Assembly: GCA_018668195.1 (NCBI GenBank)
Contig: JABITU010000046.1
Span: forward strand, 1 to 24,544
Length of the DNA: 24,544 nucleotides
Direction: 5' to 3'
Source: Tateyamaria sp.
GTDB taxonomy: Bacteria; Pseudomonadota; Alphaproteobacteria; Rhodobacterales; Rhodobacteraceae
Made by a program: the position numbers and the translations under genes. Of this stretch, positions 17,172 through 24,327 are shown in pieces (positions within the stretch are counted from its first letter, which is position 1; each line of letters starts with the position of its first letter). The notes under the pieces were generated by a model. The model did not search any database, was not told the origin of the DNA, and saw only the letters and a program-made list of their open reading frames with translations.

Positions 17172-18215
17172 ATGAAAGACGGTGCTCAAACCAAGACTAT
17201 TCTGCGCGCACTGGCAGGAGAGACCCTGCCGACGCCGCCCATTTGGATGATGCGGCAGGCGGGAAGATACCTGCCCGAATACAAGGCGACCCGCGCTCAG
17301 GCCGGCGATTTTCTGTCGTTGTGCTATAATCCGGATCTGGCCGCCGAGGTTACTCTGCAACCCATCCGCCGTTACGGCTTTGATGCAGCGATACTTTTTG
17401 CTGACATCCTACTTGTTCCGCAGGCTTTGGGTGCGGACCTGTGGTTTGTCACGGGCGAGGGTCCGCGCTTGTCGACAATATCCGCACAATCTGACTTTGA
17501 TGCGCTCAAGCCCGTTGATGCCATTCATGACACTCTCAATCCGATTTATGAAACCGTCAGGGTCCTGCGCCGCGAATTGCCGGACGATACGACGCTTATT
17601 GGCTTTGCCGGGGCACCGTGGACCGTGGCAACATATATGATAGCGGGTCAGGGCACGCCGGATCAGGGTCCCGCGCATGCGCTAATGACGGGAAACACCG
17701 CCTTGTTCGAGGCGCTGCTGGCTCGCATCACGGCTGCAACGATTGATTATCTGGCCATGCAAATCGAAGCCGGCGCCGAAGTTGTCAAAATTTTTGACAG
17801 CTGGGCTGGGTCTCTTAAGGGCGCGGCGTTCCATAAATATGCCGTTGTGCCTTGTGCCGAAATCACATCAGCGATCAAAGCCCGCTATCCGCACATCCCG
17901 GTCATTGGCTTCCCACGCGAGGCGGATGATGGGTATATCGGCTTTCATGCAGCGACTGGTGTGGATTGCGTGGCGCTTGATAATTCGGTTTCGCCCGATT
18001 GGGCGGCGGCCAATGTGCAAACGGATGGCTGCGTTCAGGGCAACCTTGCGTCTCGCCATATGGTGACGGGCGGACAGGCCCTGATTGATGAGACACGCGC
18101 AATCGTCAAAGCGTTTTCTAACGGTCCGCATATTTTCAATCTTGGCCATGGGATCACACCAGATGCTGACCCGGAAAACGTAACATTGATGATACAGACA
18201 GTCCGGGATGGATAA
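17172..18215 (+). CDS. hemE: Uroporphyrinogen decarboxylase
   Basis: HemE converts uroporphyrinogen III to coproporphyrinogen III, the substrate of HemF. The 347-residue protein has the first family signature [17 protein letters not shown] at 22-38, the catalytic Asp in FADIL (Asp78), the second signature [13 protein letters not shown] at 144-156 and FNLGHGITP near the C terminus. The ATG at 17172 ([10 protein letters not shown]) is the natural start; the open frame extends further into the hemC region but without a ribosome-binding site, while AAAGG lies upstream of the ATG. It is divergent from hemC and is followed by a tRNA gene after 53 bases. Confidence 0.95.
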   Translation: MKDGAQTKTILRALAGETLPTPPIWMMRQAGRYLPEYKATRAQAGDFLSLCYNPDLAAEVTLQPIRRYGFDAAILFADILLVPQALGADLWFVTGEGPRLSTISAQSDFDALKPVDAIHDTLNPIYETVRVLRRELPDDTTLIGFAGAPWTVATYMIAGQGTPDQGPAHALMTGNTALFEALLARITAATIDYLAMQIEAGAEVVKIFDSWAGSLKGAAFHKYAVVPCAEITSAIKARYPHIPVIGFPREADDGYIGFHAATGVDCVALDNSVSPDWAAANVQTDGCVQGNLASRHMVTGGQALIDETRAIVKAFSNGPHIFNLGHGITPDADPENVTLMIQTVRDG

Positions 18216-18268
18216 GCCGGGATTCGGCCTTGACGATCCGGAAGGGCTAGCATAATCCACGGCCCGAT

Positions 18269-18345
18269 GGCGCGGTAGCTCAGTTGGTTAGAGCGATCGA
18301 CTCATAATCGATAGGTCGGGAGTTCAAGTCTCCCCCACGCCACCA
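18269..18345 (+). tRNA. tRNA with CAU anticodon, probably elongator tRNA-Met
   Basis: A full cloverleaf of 77 bases can be drawn with encoded CCA. It has a D stem GCTC/GAGC, an anticodon stem ATCGA/TCGAT around loop CTCATAA (anticodon CAT), T stem GGGAG/CTCCC with TTCAAGT loop, and discriminator A. The seven-pair acceptor stem has one mismatch, C5 (18273) opposite A68 (18337). The body resembles elongator tRNA-Met; tRNA-Ile2, which also has CAU before lysidine modification, is the alternative. It is not an initiator, because G1-C72 is paired. Confidence 0.93.
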
Positions 18346-18717
18346 TCTTCATTCCTGTTACTAAGGCGCTTAACCAAGCGATGGTAAAATGGGTGTTTTG
18401 TTGTTTGAAGAATGGTTGCCCTTTACTGCGTTTTGGACGCGCCGTGGTTGCTATGGTTAGCCCAACGCATGCAGGGGAAAAGGATGCAACGGGTGGACAG
18501 GGTCCGTATCAGGTTACTGTCGTAGCCCGTGCTTTGGGCGACTTTAGAGCGCAAAGCGAAAAGGGCTTCTTCGGCTGTGCAGATTACAGCTGGTGCATAC
18601 GGAAGCGATGCCGTTGCAGTTTCCAATCAAGCGCAGAAATGCTTTATTAACACTTGGTGGACCAGAGCGGTCAGCTTCGTTACCTAACCATTCGCCGAAA
18701 CAGTTTAGAGGACCAAA
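18346..18717. other. Spacer between tRNA and TRAP operon, no assignable gene
   Basis: These 372 bases hold no gene I recognise. The longest frames are a + strand one at 18381-18650 (89 codons, Cys-rich end) and a - strand one at 18423-18626 (67 codons, METATASLPYAPAV...). Neither has a convincing ribosome-binding site or family resemblance, and they overlap each other. The segment may be decayed coding DNA or an untranslated promoter region for the TRAP operon. A dyad at 18654-18665 and the ribosome-binding site of the next gene lie at its right end. No repeat of the tRNA 3' end is seen, so there is no sign of an integration site. Confidence 0.4.
18654..18665. promoter_or_regulatory. GntR/FadR-like dyad upstream of the TRAP operon
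   Basis: TTGGTGGACCAG contains TGGT-N2-ACCA, which resembles the TTGGT-N2-ACCAA pattern bound by FadR-subfamily GntR regulators. It lies 53 bases before the first TRAP gene, a usual place for an operator. The match is short and no regulator gene is nearby in the window. Confidence 0.3.
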
Positions 18718-19755
18718 ATGACAATTTCACGTAAATCGTTCCTGAAACTTGTTGGCGCTGCAGCCCTTGCCGTTGGAATAGGCAGTGCAGCCCAAGCCCA
18801 AGAGGTCACGCTGTCGCTACACCAATTCTTGCCTGCGCAAGCGAATGTGCCCAAACTGGTGTTGGATGTATGGGCTGACAATGTCGAAGCGGCCAGCAAC
18901 GGGCGGATCGAAATTAATCGCTACCCGTCGATGCAACTAGGGGGACGCCCGCCTGAATTGATGGATCAGGCCATTGATGGCGTGGCTGATATCGTCTGGA
19001 CAGTGGTTGGCTACACCCCTGGGCGCTATCCGAGCACAGAGGTTTTTGAGCTGCCCTTTATGATGACGAATGCCCGCGCGATGTCTTCGGCCTATTGGCA
19101 AATGTACGAAAAGCACATGAAAGATACCGAATTTAAGGATGTGCATATTCTGGGCACATGGGTGCACGGGCCCGGTATGATCCACGTGAACACAGAGGTA
19201 AAAATCCCTGCAGATATGGAGGGCCTCAAAATTCGGGGCGGATCCCGAACGGTCAATGCGCTGCTCGCAAAAATGGGCGCTACTCCGGTTGGTATGCCCG
19301 TGCCCGCTGTTCCAGAAGGTCTGAGCAAAGGTGTGATCGACGGCACAACTATTCCTTGGGAAGTGACGGGCGCGCTGAAAGTGCCAGAACTGGTCAACAA
19401 TCACACCGAATTTGAAGGCAACGCTCTTTATGTGCTGACCTTTGTGCTGGCGATGAACAAAGATCGCTATGAAAGTTTGCCTGCTGATCTGCAGAAAGTG
19501 ATTGACGAAAACTCCGGCCTTGAGTTCAGCGTTTTTGCCGGTGGAACGCAGGCGGATGCCGATGGTCCGTCCCGGCAAGCAGCGGTGGATCGTGGCAACA
19601 ATATCGTCACTGTGTCAGGTTCAGATCTGGATGCATGGCGTGCGGTCTCTCAGCCGATCTTTGCTGAATGGGTCGCTGATATGGAAAGCAAAGGGATCGA
19701 CGGGCAGGCGCTGATCGACGAAGCGCGCGCACTTATGGATGCTTATGAGGAATAA
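18718..19755 (+). CDS. TRAP transporter substrate-binding protein (DctP family)
   Basis: This is the periplasmic solute receptor of a TRAP transporter. The 345-residue precursor has a signal peptide with SRKSFLKL at 4-11, a Tat-like motif with Arg-Lys in place of Arg-Arg, a hydrophobic stretch (11-24) and a likely cleavage after AQA at 25-27. The mature protein has DctP features such as ADIVWTVVGYTPGRYPSTEVFELPF and the segment GLKIRGGSRTVNALLAKMGATPVGMP, in which the Arg normally pairs with a ligand carboxylate. An organic acid is therefore likely. GAGG lies upstream of the ATG. A hairpin with T tract separates it from the permease genes. The neighbouring CoA ligase suggests an aromatic or related acid, but this is inference. 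Confidence 0.92.
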   Translation: MTISRKSFLKLVGAAALAVGIGSAAQAQEVTLSLHQFLPAQANVPKLVLDVWADNVEAASNGRIEINRYPSMQLGGRPPELMDQAIDGVADIVWTVVGYTPGRYPSTEVFELPFMMTNARAMSSAYWQMYEKHMKDTEFKDVHILGTWVHGPGMIHVNTEVKIPADMEGLKIRGGSRTVNALLAKMGATPVGMPVPAVPEGLSKGVIDGTTIPWEVTGALKVPELVNNHTEFEGNALYVLTFVLAMNKDRYESLPADLQKVIDENSGLEFSVFAGGTQADADGPSRQAAVDRGNNIVTVSGSDLDAWRAVSQPIFAEWVADMESKGIDGQALIDEARALMDAYEE

Positions 19756-19764
19756 GCGCGATCC

Positions 19765-19804
19765 GGGGTCGCGTGCCGTGTGCATCGGCCCCAGTTTTTC
19801 TTTT
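19765..19804 (+). terminator. Hairpin with T-rich tail between dctP- and dctQ-type genes
   Basis: GGGGTCG (19765-19771) pairs with CGGCCCC (19786-19792), including one T-G wobble, and a short inner stem TGC/GCA is possible. The stem is followed by AGTTTTTCTTTT (from 19793). Placed inside an operon, it probably acts as a partial terminator or 3'-end stabiliser, giving more binding protein than permease. Confidence 0.55.
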
Positions 19805-19818
19805 GAATTGGGCATCGA

Positions 19819-20388
19819 ATGCACCGATTGGTAAAGTTTTTGTCGCGCAGTGCTGCGATTGTTGGGGGCACAGTTCTGCTTGCCTTGATCGTCCTGACAG
19901 CCCTGTCGATCCTTGGGCGCGAGCTGTCCAAGCTGGGCCATAGGTTGGTGGACGTTAGCTGGATGAGCGGGCTGGGTGAGGCGCTTGTCGCCAGTGGTGT
20001 GGATGAAATCAACGGAACCTATGAGCTGACTGAGGCCGGTGTCGCTTTTGCCATCTTTGCGTTTTTGCCCGTTTGCCAGTTTTACGGCGCTCACGCGACG
20101 GTGGATATTTTTACGTCTGGGCTGCGACGCGGCAGCTTAAACTGGTTGCGGGCATTCTGGGAGGTTGTTCTGGCCGCAATCATCGTTTTTATCACACTTC
20201 GGCTATACGAAGGCATGAACCGATATCTGGGAAACGGTGAAACGACCCTATTTTTGCAGTTCCCTGTTTGGTGGTCCTATGCCGCATGCGTCGGTGCTGC
20301 GATCATTGCTTGCCTCACGGCTGCTTATTGCGCGTATGCCCGGCTGATCGAAGCAGTCACGGGCAGATCTGTGTTGCCAGAGGGGTAA
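19819..20388 (+). CDS. TRAP transporter small permease (DctQ family)
   Basis: This is the small membrane subunit of the TRAP transporter, 189 residues with four predicted helices (about 13-33, 72-91, 112-135 and 150-175). It starts with a basic N terminus and carries the family-like stretch AHATVDIFTSGL after the second helix. An insertion between helices one and two (about 35-70, with VDVSWMSGLGEALVASGVDE) is longer than in many DctQ proteins. The upstream ribosome-binding site is weak, so expression may depend on read-through past the preceding hairpin. The large permease gene starts three bases after the stop. Confidence 0.87.
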   Translation: MHRLVKFLSRSAAIVGGTVLLALIVLTALSILGRELSKLGHRLVDVSWMSGLGEALVASGVDEINGTYELTEAGVAFAIFAFLPVCQFYGAHATVDIFTSGLRRGSLNWLRAFWEVVLAAIIVFITLRLYEGMNRYLGNGETTLFLQFPVWWSYAACVGAAIIACLTAAYCAYARLIEAVTGRSVLPEG

Positions 20389-20391
20389 GGC

Positions 20392-21747
20392 ATGGGTGCG
20401 GTTCTTGATCTATTGCCTTTTGCGGGCATGAGCAGGCTTGAGCTTGGCTTTTGGTCCTTTCCTGTTTTGCTGGGCCTGATCTTTATTCGCGCGCCCATCG
20501 GGCTGGCGATGTTGTTGTGCGGGTTTGGCGGTTGGTATTTTGCCATGAACGGCAATGCGATCCCGCTGCTCGCCAAGTTAAAATCCGAAACATACACGAC
20601 CTTTTCCAACTACTCTTTGACAATCATCCCAATGTTCCTGCTGATGGGGCAGTTCGCGACGCTTTCGGGCATGTCGACTGCGCTTTTCAAGGCAGCAGAG
20701 AGCTTTCTGGGGCATCGTAGGGGCGGTGTTGCAATGGCTGCCATTGGCGCATGTGCGGGTTTTGGTGCAATCTGTGGGTCGTCGCTGGCTACGGCTGCCA
20801 CAATGGGCCGTGTGGCCCTGCCAGAGCTGAAACGATATGGGTATTCGGGCGGATTTTCGACGGCAACACTGGCAGCGGGGGGTACGTTGGGCATTCTCAT
20901 CCCGCCCTCGGTGATCCTTGTGATCTATGCCATCATCACTGAACAGAACATCGCCAAGCTTTTTCTCGCGGCCTTTATCCCGGGCATTCTGGCGGCTTTG
21001 GGCTATGTGATAACCATCTCGGTTTATGTGCGGCTCTATCCTAATTCGGCGGGCATACGTCCAGCTGTACCCATAGCCGAGCGATGGCGTGCGCTCGCGA
21101 CGACATGGCCTGTGCTGGTCGTCTTTGTTTTGGTGGTCGGAGGCATCTATGCGGGCTGGTTCACACCGACCGAAGGTGCGGCGATTGGCGCGGCTGGAAC
21201 CGGGCTTATCGCGCTTTGGGGGGGGAACCTGAGCCGGGCACAGTTGGGAGAAGCGCTTACCGGGACAGCGAAAACCACGGCTATGATTTTTTTCATTGTT
21301 CTGGGTGCTGCTTTCTATAATGGATTTCTGGCCCTGTCCGGCGTGCCGCAATATCTCGCAGATTTTGTTCTGAACCAAGGGTTCAGCCCACTATTCGTGT
21401 TATCAGTTATACTGGTATTCTATCTCTTTTTTGGCTGCGTGATGGACAGTCTGTCGATGATATTGCTAACAGTACCAATCTTTTTCCCGGTGATTTCTGC
21501 AATGGATTTTGGCATGTCGCCCGAGCATTTGGCGATCTGGTTCGGAATCTTGGTACTGATTGTTGTCGAAGTTGGCCTGATCACTCCGCCTGTGGGCATG
21601 AACCTATTCATCATCAACGCAATGGATCGTCATACGCCAATGACGCAGACCTATAAGGCAGTGATGTTCTTTGTCGGATCAGATATCTTGCGGGTGATTA
21701 TTTTGGTCGCGTTCCCCGTCATTACGCTGTTCCTCATCCCCGCGTAA
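20392..21747 (+). CDS. TRAP transporter large permease (DctM family)
   Basis: This is the ion-coupled transport subunit, a 451-residue protein with many hydrophobic helices along its whole length. Typical features are FIRAPIGLAM near the start, GAICGSSLATAATMGRVALPEL, GGTLGILIPPSVILVIYAIITEQ, FTPTEGAAIGA, CVMDSLSMILLTVPIFFPV and GLITPPVGMNLFIINA. It uses a sodium or proton gradient to import the solute delivered by the binding protein. It starts three bases after the small permease gene. No terminator is obvious after it, so part of the transcript could reach the ligase gene, although a 232-base spacer with dyads intervenes. Confidence 0.94.
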   Translation: MGAVLDLLPFAGMSRLELGFWSFPVLLGLIFIRAPIGLAMLLCGFGGWYFAMNGNAIPLLAKLKSETYTTFSNYSLTIIPMFLLMGQFATLSGMSTALFKAAESFLGHRRGGVAMAAIGACAGFGAICGSSLATAATMGRVALPELKRYGYSGGFSTATLAAGGTLGILIPPSVILVIYAIITEQNIAKLFLAAFIPGILAALGYVITISVYVRLYPNSAGIRPAVPIAERWRALATTWPVLVVFVLVVGGIYAGWFTPTEGAAIGAAGTGLIALWGGNLSRAQLGEALTGTAKTTAMIFFIVLGAAFYNGFLALSGVPQYLADFVLNQGFSPLFVLSVILVFYLFFGCVMDSLSMILLTVPIFFPVISAMDFGMSPEHLAIWFGILVLIVVEVGLITPPVGMNLFIINAMDRHTPMTQTYKAVMFFVGSDILRVIILVAFPVITLFLIPA

Positions 21748-21877
21748 TGCAAGGCCCGCGCGACTAAGTCGGATCACGGTTAAGGTTGGGTTTGCGTGAT
21801 TTTCAAAATATTTCTTCAAACGCGATAGATAAATGTGCTGTCGTGATACAATACTCCTTTAATTTCTAAACTACAGC

Positions 21878-21920
21878 GTGGTGCCACCACTTGGACTGCA
21901 GTAAAGTGCCAATGTGCACT
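21878..21920. promoter_or_regulatory. Two dyads upstream of the CoA ligase operon
   Basis: GTGGTG-C-CACCAC at 21878-21890 is a perfect inverted repeat, and AGTGC-N6-GCACT at 21905-21920 is another. They lie 60-102 bases before the ligase start, within the 232-base spacer 21748-21979 that otherwise shows only AT-rich sequence with TACAAT at 21847-21852. The sites probably bind a regulator of the operon; which one cannot be told. Confidence 0.4.
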
Positions 21921-21979
21921 GGTCGAGTTGTATGAGCACAGAAATCCGGCACTATATTTCACTTTGTGGGAGGGACCAT

Positions 21980-23509
21980 ATGGCCAATGCAGCGACCTAT
22001 TTTGTGGACCGGCATGTGCGTGAAAACCGCGGCGAGACGGTAGCCTTTCGAGAAGCAGGCGCGGGACGAACGTTAACTTACGGTGCGCTTGCTGATCAGT
22101 CGGGGCGCGTTGCCGCAGCGCTTCGCGCACATGGCGTGCGCAAGGAAGAGCGTATGGCGATGCTGGTCCTTGATCAGATCGAATTCCCCGTCTTGTTTTG
22201 GGGGGCGCTTAAGGCTGGTGTTATTGCCGTACCGTTGAATACACTGTTGGCTGGCCCTGTCTATGATGCGATTTTGCGCGACAGCAGGGCGACAACGCTA
22301 GTTGTGTCAGATGCGCTGTTTGAAGTTGTTGAGCCCGTCTTGACGGATAACCCATTCCTTGAACGTGTCATCGTGATCGGCGCCGATGCGCGCAAAAACA
22401 CAATCTCATATGATGCGTTTGTGTCGGCGGCTAATGTGCCGGTTGACGCTTTTGATGCCAGCCCGGATGAAACGGCTTTCTGGCTATATTCGTCTGGATC
22501 GACCGGCCAGCCCAAAGGCGTGCACCATGTACATTCGGCGCTACGCGCGACGGCGGACACTTATGGCGCACAGGTTCTGGGGATACAGCAGGACGATATA
22601 ATATTTTCAGCTGCAAAGTTCTTTTTCGCTTACGGATTGGGTAATTCGATGACCTTTCCGCTGTCGGTTGGCGCGACCTCCGTGATTTTCGGTGGACGGC
22701 CCGCCCCCGATGGGATGGTTGAGATTTTAGAACAGGAAAAACCAACGATATTTTGTGGAGTGCCAACGCTTTACGCGGCGATGGTTGCCCACATAGAGGC
22801 CAACGACCCGCCTGATGCGCCGTTGCGTGTTTGTATTTCTGCCGGTGAAGCTCTGCCAGAGGATGTGGGCAAACGGTGGAAAGCCTTGATGGGGGTCGAC
22901 ATCCTTGACGGCGTTGGTTCGACTGAAATGCTGCATATCTTTTTGTCCAATGCTTCGGTGAATGTGGTCTATGGCACATCGGGGGTGCCGGTGCCTGGCT
23001 ACGATGTTCGGCTTGTGGACGAGACTGGCGCCGACGTCGGCTTCGATACGATAGGTGAATTGCTGGTCAACGGGGCTTCGGCGGCTGGCGGATATTGGAA
23101 CAAGCGCGCAAAAACCCGAGAAACGTTCGAGGGCGTATGGACGAGGACTGGTGACAAATACGAGCGCCGCGCTGATGGCCGCTATATCTACTGCGGTCGC
23201 ACCGATGATATGTTCAAGGTTTCTGGCATATGGGTCAGTCCTTTCGAGGTGGAGCAAGCGATTAGTAGCCACCCGGCGGTTCTGGAGTGCGCTGTAGTCG
23301 CGGCACGTGACAAGGACGGTCTGGAAAAACCCAAGGCAATCGTCGTTTTACACGCGACCCAGCCCGACAATTTGGAAGAAACCCTGCGAGAGCATGTAAA
23401 AGACAAGATTGGCAAATGGAAATATCCGCGCTGGATCGAATGCGTCGATTCCCTGCCCAAGACTGCGACAGGTAAAATTCAACGTTTCAAGTTGCGCGAG
23501 GTATCGTGA
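21980..23509 (+). CDS. Benzoate-CoA-ligase-like acyl-CoA synthetase
   Basis: This adenylate-forming enzyme (ANL superfamily) activates a carboxylic acid with ATP and CoA. The 509-residue protein has the phosphate-binding loop YSSGSTGQPKG at 170-180, AAKFFFAYGLGN (a stretch typical of benzoate-CoA ligases), DGVGSTEMLHIF, TGDKYERRADGRYIYCGRTDDMFKVSGIWVSP across the hinge, and the catalytic C-terminal lysine Lys499 in ATGKIQRFK. The likely substrate is benzoate or a related aromatic acid; other small acids are possible. The ATG at 21980 is chosen because GGGAGGGA at 21968-21975 lies just before it; an open frame reaches 21914 with a further ATG but no comparable site. The stop overlaps the next start (TGATG). 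Confidence 0.88.
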   Translation: MANAATYFVDRHVRENRGETVAFREAGAGRTLTYGALADQSGRVAAALRAHGVRKEERMAMLVLDQIEFPVLFWGALKAGVIAVPLNTLLAGPVYDAILRDSRATTLVVSDALFEVVEPVLTDNPFLERVIVIGADARKNTISYDAFVSAANVPVDAFDASPDETAFWLYSSGSTGQPKGVHHVHSALRATADTYGAQVLGIQQDDIIFSAAKFFFAYGLGNSMTFPLSVGATSVIFGGRPAPDGMVEILEQEKPTIFCGVPTLYAAMVAHIEANDPPDAPLRVCISAGEALPEDVGKRWKALMGVDILDGVGSTEMLHIFLSNASVNVVYGTSGVPVPGYDVRLVDETGADVGFDTIGELLVNGASAAGGYWNKRAKTRETFEGVWTRTGDKYERRADGRYIYCGRTDDMFKVSGIWVSPFEVEQAISSHPAVLECAVVAARDKDGLEKPKAIVVLHATQPDNLEETLREHVKDKIGKWKYPRWIECVDSLPKTATGKIQRFKLREVS

Positions 23510-24327
23510 TGGATTGGACTTCGGGCAAGATAAAAGCGGCCGGCCATACGCTTGAGTATGCGTGTTGGGGGCCGCCCCCGAATGTGGCGCCGACACTGGT
23601 TTTGCTGCATGAGGGTTTGGGCGCGATCACCATGTGGCGGGATTGGCCTGAACGACTTGCTTCAGCCACTGGCTTTGGTGTTTTTGCCTATTCCAGGGCT
23701 GGATATGGTCGGTCTTCTCCGGTGACGTTGCCGCGGCCGGCGGACTATTTGACCCGCGAGGCAAAAGATGTCCTCGGGCCGGTTCTGGATGCCGCAGGGG
23801 TGCGTTCGGTGGTGCTTTTGGGGCATTCGGATGGCGCTACTATTTCAGCGATTTATGCAGGGTCCGTATCAGATATGCGGGTCCGGGGTTTGATTTTGAT
23901 GGCACCTCATTTCTTCGGTGAGACGATAGGTTTGGAGGCGATCCAAGCGGTCGGCATCACCTATGAGACGGGCGGGCTAAAGGGTCAATTGGCCCGGCAC
24001 CACCATGATACAGACATGGCATTTCATGGATGGCGTAATGTCTGGCTGGATAAAAAGGCGACTGAATGGAATGTGGCAGATTGTATAGATCATTGGCGTG
24101 TGCCAGCTCTTGCCATTCAGGGTACAGCGGATGCTTTTGGTACATTGGCACAGATCGATGAGATCGAAGAACGGATATATGCTCCGTTTGAACGGCTGAT
24201 CTTGCAGGACATTGGGCATTCCCCGCATTTTGAAGCAGGTGAAGCAGTGACGGCGGCAGTGACCGATTTTTGCCAGCGCTTGCACCGGATAGAAAATGCA
24301 GATGTCGAGATACCCGCGGTTGGATGA
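23509..24327 (+). CDS. Alpha/beta hydrolase of the CoA ligase operon
   Basis: This 272-residue alpha/beta-fold hydrolase has LLHEGLGA at 32-39 (oxyanion region), the nucleophile elbow GHSDGA with Ser107, a probable acid Asp208 in GTADAFG and the catalytic His237 in DIGHSPHFE. The triad is complete. The HEGLG form of the oxyanion motif is one I associate with hydrolases encoded beside benzoate-CoA ligases and DUF309 proteins; a role in cleaving a CoA thioester or ring-opened intermediate is a guess. The ATG at 23509 overlaps the ligase stop by one base, with GAGG at 23498-23501; the GTG at 23506 is an alternative. It overlaps the next gene by four bases. Confidence 0.87.
   Translation: MDWTSGKIKAAGHTLEYACWGPPPNVAPTLVLLHEGLGAITMWRDWPERLASATGFGVFAYSRAGYGRSSPVTLPRPADYLTREAKDVLGPVLDAAGVRSVVLLGHSDGATISAIYAGSVSDMRVRGLILMAPHFFGETIGLEAIQAVGITYETGGLKGQLARHHHDTDMAFHGWRNVWLDKKATEWNVADCIDHWRVPALAIQGTADAFGTLAQIDEIEERIYAPFERLILQDIGHSPHFEAGEAVTAAVTDFCQRLHRIENADVEIPAVG

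Noticed and set aside
18381..18650. 89-codon open frame after the tRNA
   Set aside because: No ribosome-binding site, no family resemblance and a Cys/Arg-rich tail typical of chance frames; kept only as part of the spacer description.
18269..18717. tRNA as an integration site for a mobile element
   Set aside because: No copy of the tRNA 3' end, no integrase and no foreign-looking genes are seen downstream within the window.
20578..21378. 266-codon frame on the minus strand inside the TRAP large permease gene
   Set aside because: It is fully antisense to a clear DctM-family gene and its translation is rich in Arg, Gln and Cys with no recognisable domain, as expected of a shadow frame.
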